Shown: positions 62,398 through 64,000 of the stretch, one piece after another
Layout of the letters: each line of letters begins with the position of its first letter
Position numbering within the stretch: position 1 is the first letter of the stretch
Translations under genes and position numbers: made by a program
The notes under the pieces: model-generated
Told to the model about the DNA's origin: nothing
Databases searched by the model: none
What the model saw: the letters and a program-made list of their open reading frames with translations, nothing else
Origin: Streptomyces sp. C10-9-1
GTDB lineage: Bacteria; Actinomycetota; Actinomycetes; Streptomycetales; Streptomycetaceae
DNA: 64,000 bases
NCBI RefSeq assembly: GCF_024497955.1
Contig: NZ_JANHKP010000013.1
Coordinates: forward strand, 124,001 to 188,000
Direction: 5' to 3'

Positions 62398-62537
62398 GCC
62401 GGGCGGGCGTCACCTGCATTTTCGCTGGTCAGCGAATTCCAGCCTGTCCGTGGGTGTGCGTGGAAGTGCCTTGTTGTGCGTCTGTGTTGCCGCTGCGTCA
62501 GACCACGCTGAAGCCCCGCCAGGTGTGGCGAATTCGA

Positions 62538-63821
62538 GGGGTCGTTGCAACACCGTGGTCGGTTGATCAGGCGGTGAGCAGTTTGGACAGGCGCTCGGCT
62601 GGGGTTTCCCAGCCGAGCGTCTTGCGTGGGCGGCCGTTGAGTTCGGCGGCGACAGCAGCCAGGTGTTCGCGGGTGTGGACGGACAGGTCGGTGCCCTTGG
62701 GGAAGTACTGCCGCAGCAGGCCGTTGGTGTTTTCGTTCGAGCCGCGCTGCCAGGGGCTGGCTGGGTCGCAGAAGTAGACCGGGATGTCCGTGGCCATGGT
62801 GAACGTGCGGTGGGCGGCTATCTCCGAGCCCTGGTCCCAGGTCAGGGAGCGTCGCAGGTGGGCAGGAAGCGTCTTCACGGTCTCGACCAGGGCATCTCGG
62901 GTGGCGGGTGCGGTGTGGTCGACGGGGAGGTGGACCAGCATCACGTAGCGGGTGGCGCGTTCGACGAGCGTGCCGATCGCCGAGCGGTTGTCCTTGCCGG
63001 TGATCAGATCGCCTTCCCAGTGGCCCGGGACGGCCCGGTCGTCGGCCTCGGCGGGACGGTCACTGATCATCACCATGTCCTTGACCGCACGATGCTGGCG
63101 TCTGTCGGGCTGGCGGCGCGGGCGGCGGCGGGCGCGTCCGGTCCGCAGGGCTCTGGCAAGCTCGCGGCGGAGTTCACCGCGGCCCTGGACGTAGAGCGCC
63201 TGGTAGACCGTCTCGTGGGTCACGTGCATCTCCGGCCGGTCGGGAAACCCTCTGCGCAGAGCCTGGCAGATCTGCTCGGGACTCCACCGTCGGGTCAGAC
63301 GCTCCTGGATGAAGTCCCGCAGCTCGGGGTTCTGGCCGATCTTCCCGAGCTTGGGGCGGGGCCGGCGGGCATCGGCGCGGGACTGGGCCGCATGCGGCCG
63401 GTAGTGCCACTGGCCGCGAGGATCGACGGTGCGGTTGCGGTGGATCTCCCGGCTGATGGTGGACGGGCTGCGGCCCAGCTCGGGCGCGATGGCCCGGATG
63501 GTGGCCTTCTCCCGCAGCCGGTCGGCGATGTGGATGCGCTCCTCCTCGCGCAGGTACCGCGACGAGACGGACTGTGGCGCCCGCACAGCATGCGCGGGCG
63601 CCACAGTCCGGTTGGGACTCGTCCTGCCGTTCCGCCATTCACGGCCGGTTCTCAGGTTGATCCCGACGACCCGGCAGGCTTCCTTGTTCGAGTACCCCAG
63701 CTGCATGAGGCGGAAGTATTCCTCCCGCTCACGCCGCAGCTTCCTGGGCCCCTGAGCCTTGCGGATCTTGCGAACCTCGAAGTCCATCGCACCCCTTGAG
63801 CTGGGGTGTTGCGACGACCAC
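62538..63821. mobile_element. IS30-family insertion sequence, complete
   Basis: Bounded by inverted repeats GGTCGTTGCAACACC (62540-62554) and, inverted, GGTCGTCGCAACACC (63805-63819), one mismatch in 15. A single full-length transposase gene fills the element. Exact outer ends and target duplication cannot be fixed by eye, since IS30 duplications are only 2-3 bp. Confidence 0.8.
62567..63787 (-). CDS. IS30-family transposase
   Basis: 406 residues, full length. An N-terminal HTH region (YFRLMQLGYSNKEACRVVGI) and a second one (IRAIAPELGRSPSTISREIH) bind the ends. The DDE catalytic core shows GHWEGDLITG (first Asp), LTWDQGSEIA (second Asp) and SNENTNGLLRQYFPKGTDL (Glu), the IS30 signature. ATG 63787 and the stop at 62567 leave short ends matching the inverted repeats. 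No frameshift or stop is seen, so it is potentially active. Confidence 0.93.
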   Translation of the reverse strand: MDFEVRKIRKAQGPRKLRREREEYFRLMQLGYSNKEACRVVGINLRTGREWRNGRTSPNRTVAPAHAVRAPQSVSSRYLREEERIHIADRLREKATIRAIAPELGRSPSTISREIHRNRTVDPRGQWHYRPHAAQSRADARRPRPKLGKIGQNPELRDFIQERLTRRWSPEQICQALRRGFPDRPEMHVTHETVYQALYVQGRGELRRELARALRTGRARRRPRRQPDRRQHRAVKDMVMISDRPAEADDRAVPGHWEGDLITGKDNRSAIGTLVERATRYVMLVHLPVDHTAPATRDALVETVKTLPAHLRRSLTWDQGSEIAAHRTFTMATDIPVYFCDPASPWQRGSNENTNGLLRQYFPKGTDLSVHTREHLAAVAAELNGRPRKTLGWETPAERLSKLLTA

Positions 63822-64000
63822 TAGAACTCAAGATACCTGACGGGGCCTCAAATTTACACAAGCGTACCGCTGTGCGGGGCTCAGTATCTGGGCCGGATCG
63901 ACTCCAGTGGGCCGCTCCGTGACATTACGGCCGTCTACCGCTCGGAGATCCGTAGTTGGCGGTCAGGGTTGCAGCGTACTTGTCCGGAACGGTCCGCCCC
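63822..64000. other. Sequence beyond the insertion sequence, no feature seen
   Basis: The last 179 bp contain no frame I can tie to a gene on either strand. A minus-strand frame contains TANYGSPSG but is soon interrupted. Confidence 0.4.

Noticed and set aside
1..64000. CRISPR arrays, tRNA genes or direct-repeat attachment sites bounding the island
   Set aside because: None recognised by eye; short repeats in GC-rich sequence were not distinctive enough. A repeat search between 2600-3800 and 37600-39000 would be the decisive test.

Overview
The window reads as a chromosomal segment of a Streptomyces or very close actinomycete. Base composition is very GC-rich with G/C at most third codon positions, GTG starts and 4-nt ATGA/GTGA gene overlaps are frequent, and several families are typical of Streptomyces (DUF6126 small membrane protein, pseudokinase with membrane tail, NB-ARC/TPR proteins, helix-turn-helix N6-methylase). 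No rRNA, tRNA or CRISPR array was recognised.

Layout. (1) 0-2.6 kb: housekeeping edge, with the 3' part of an APC-type permease and a TrmA/RumA-type RNA methyltransferase. (2) 2.6-3.8 kb: a decayed gene. (3) 3.8-37.6 kb: a large defence-type island. It opens with a three-gene cassette: a 2103-aa protein fusing a Ser/Thr kinase, a DEAD-box helicase, a DUF1998/MZB zinc region and a Vsr-like nuclease; an SNF2-type helicase; and a large N6-adenine methyltransferase. Three accessory genes follow (unknown 421 aa, DUF4352-like membrane protein, CoiA-like protein with internal repeats). Next come a Schlafen/AlbA_2 plus ParA-like pair, a uracil-DNA-glycosylase-like pseudogene, and a six-gene operon (SMC/Rad50-like ATPase, 130-aa and 549-aa unknowns, McrB, McrC, UvrD-like helicase) that converges on an HTH-N6-methyltransferase with an altered catalytic motif. 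The same palindrome, GTTGAC-N3-GTCAAC, lies upstream of the first cassette, the six-gene operon and the HTH-methyltransferase, and I saw it nowhere else in the window. I infer a shared regulator that makes these units one regulon.

(4) 37.7-39 kb: debris, including a frameshifted PIN-type toxin. (5) 39-50.7 kb: a second immunity-type cluster: a pseudokinase with membrane segments, an NB-ARC/TPR (NLR-like) protein paired with a 138-aa protein that shares a short amyloid-signalling-like motif, and a 2238-aa DUF4011-helicase-Vsr-DUF3320 protein resembling the single-gene Hhe defence protein.

(6) 51.3-61.2 kb: metabolic and stress genes. A TfoX-like protein, a carboxymuconolactone-decarboxylase-like protein and a DUF302 protein precede a persulfide/sulfur module: thioredoxin, rhodanese, MBL-rhodanese persulfide-dioxygenase-like enzyme, rhodanese with membrane segments, and TauE/SafE exporter. 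Four CsoR/CstR-type operators (ATACCC-N4-GGGTAT) punctuate this module. An ArsR regulator with three TTGCA-N6-TGCAA sites then accompanies a SulP transporter operon. (7) 61.5-64 kb: an orphan C-terminal polymorphic-toxin fragment with its immunity-like gene, next to a complete IS30-family insertion sequence.

Family assignments come from motifs read by eye. No database search was possible, so novelty statements are inferences.
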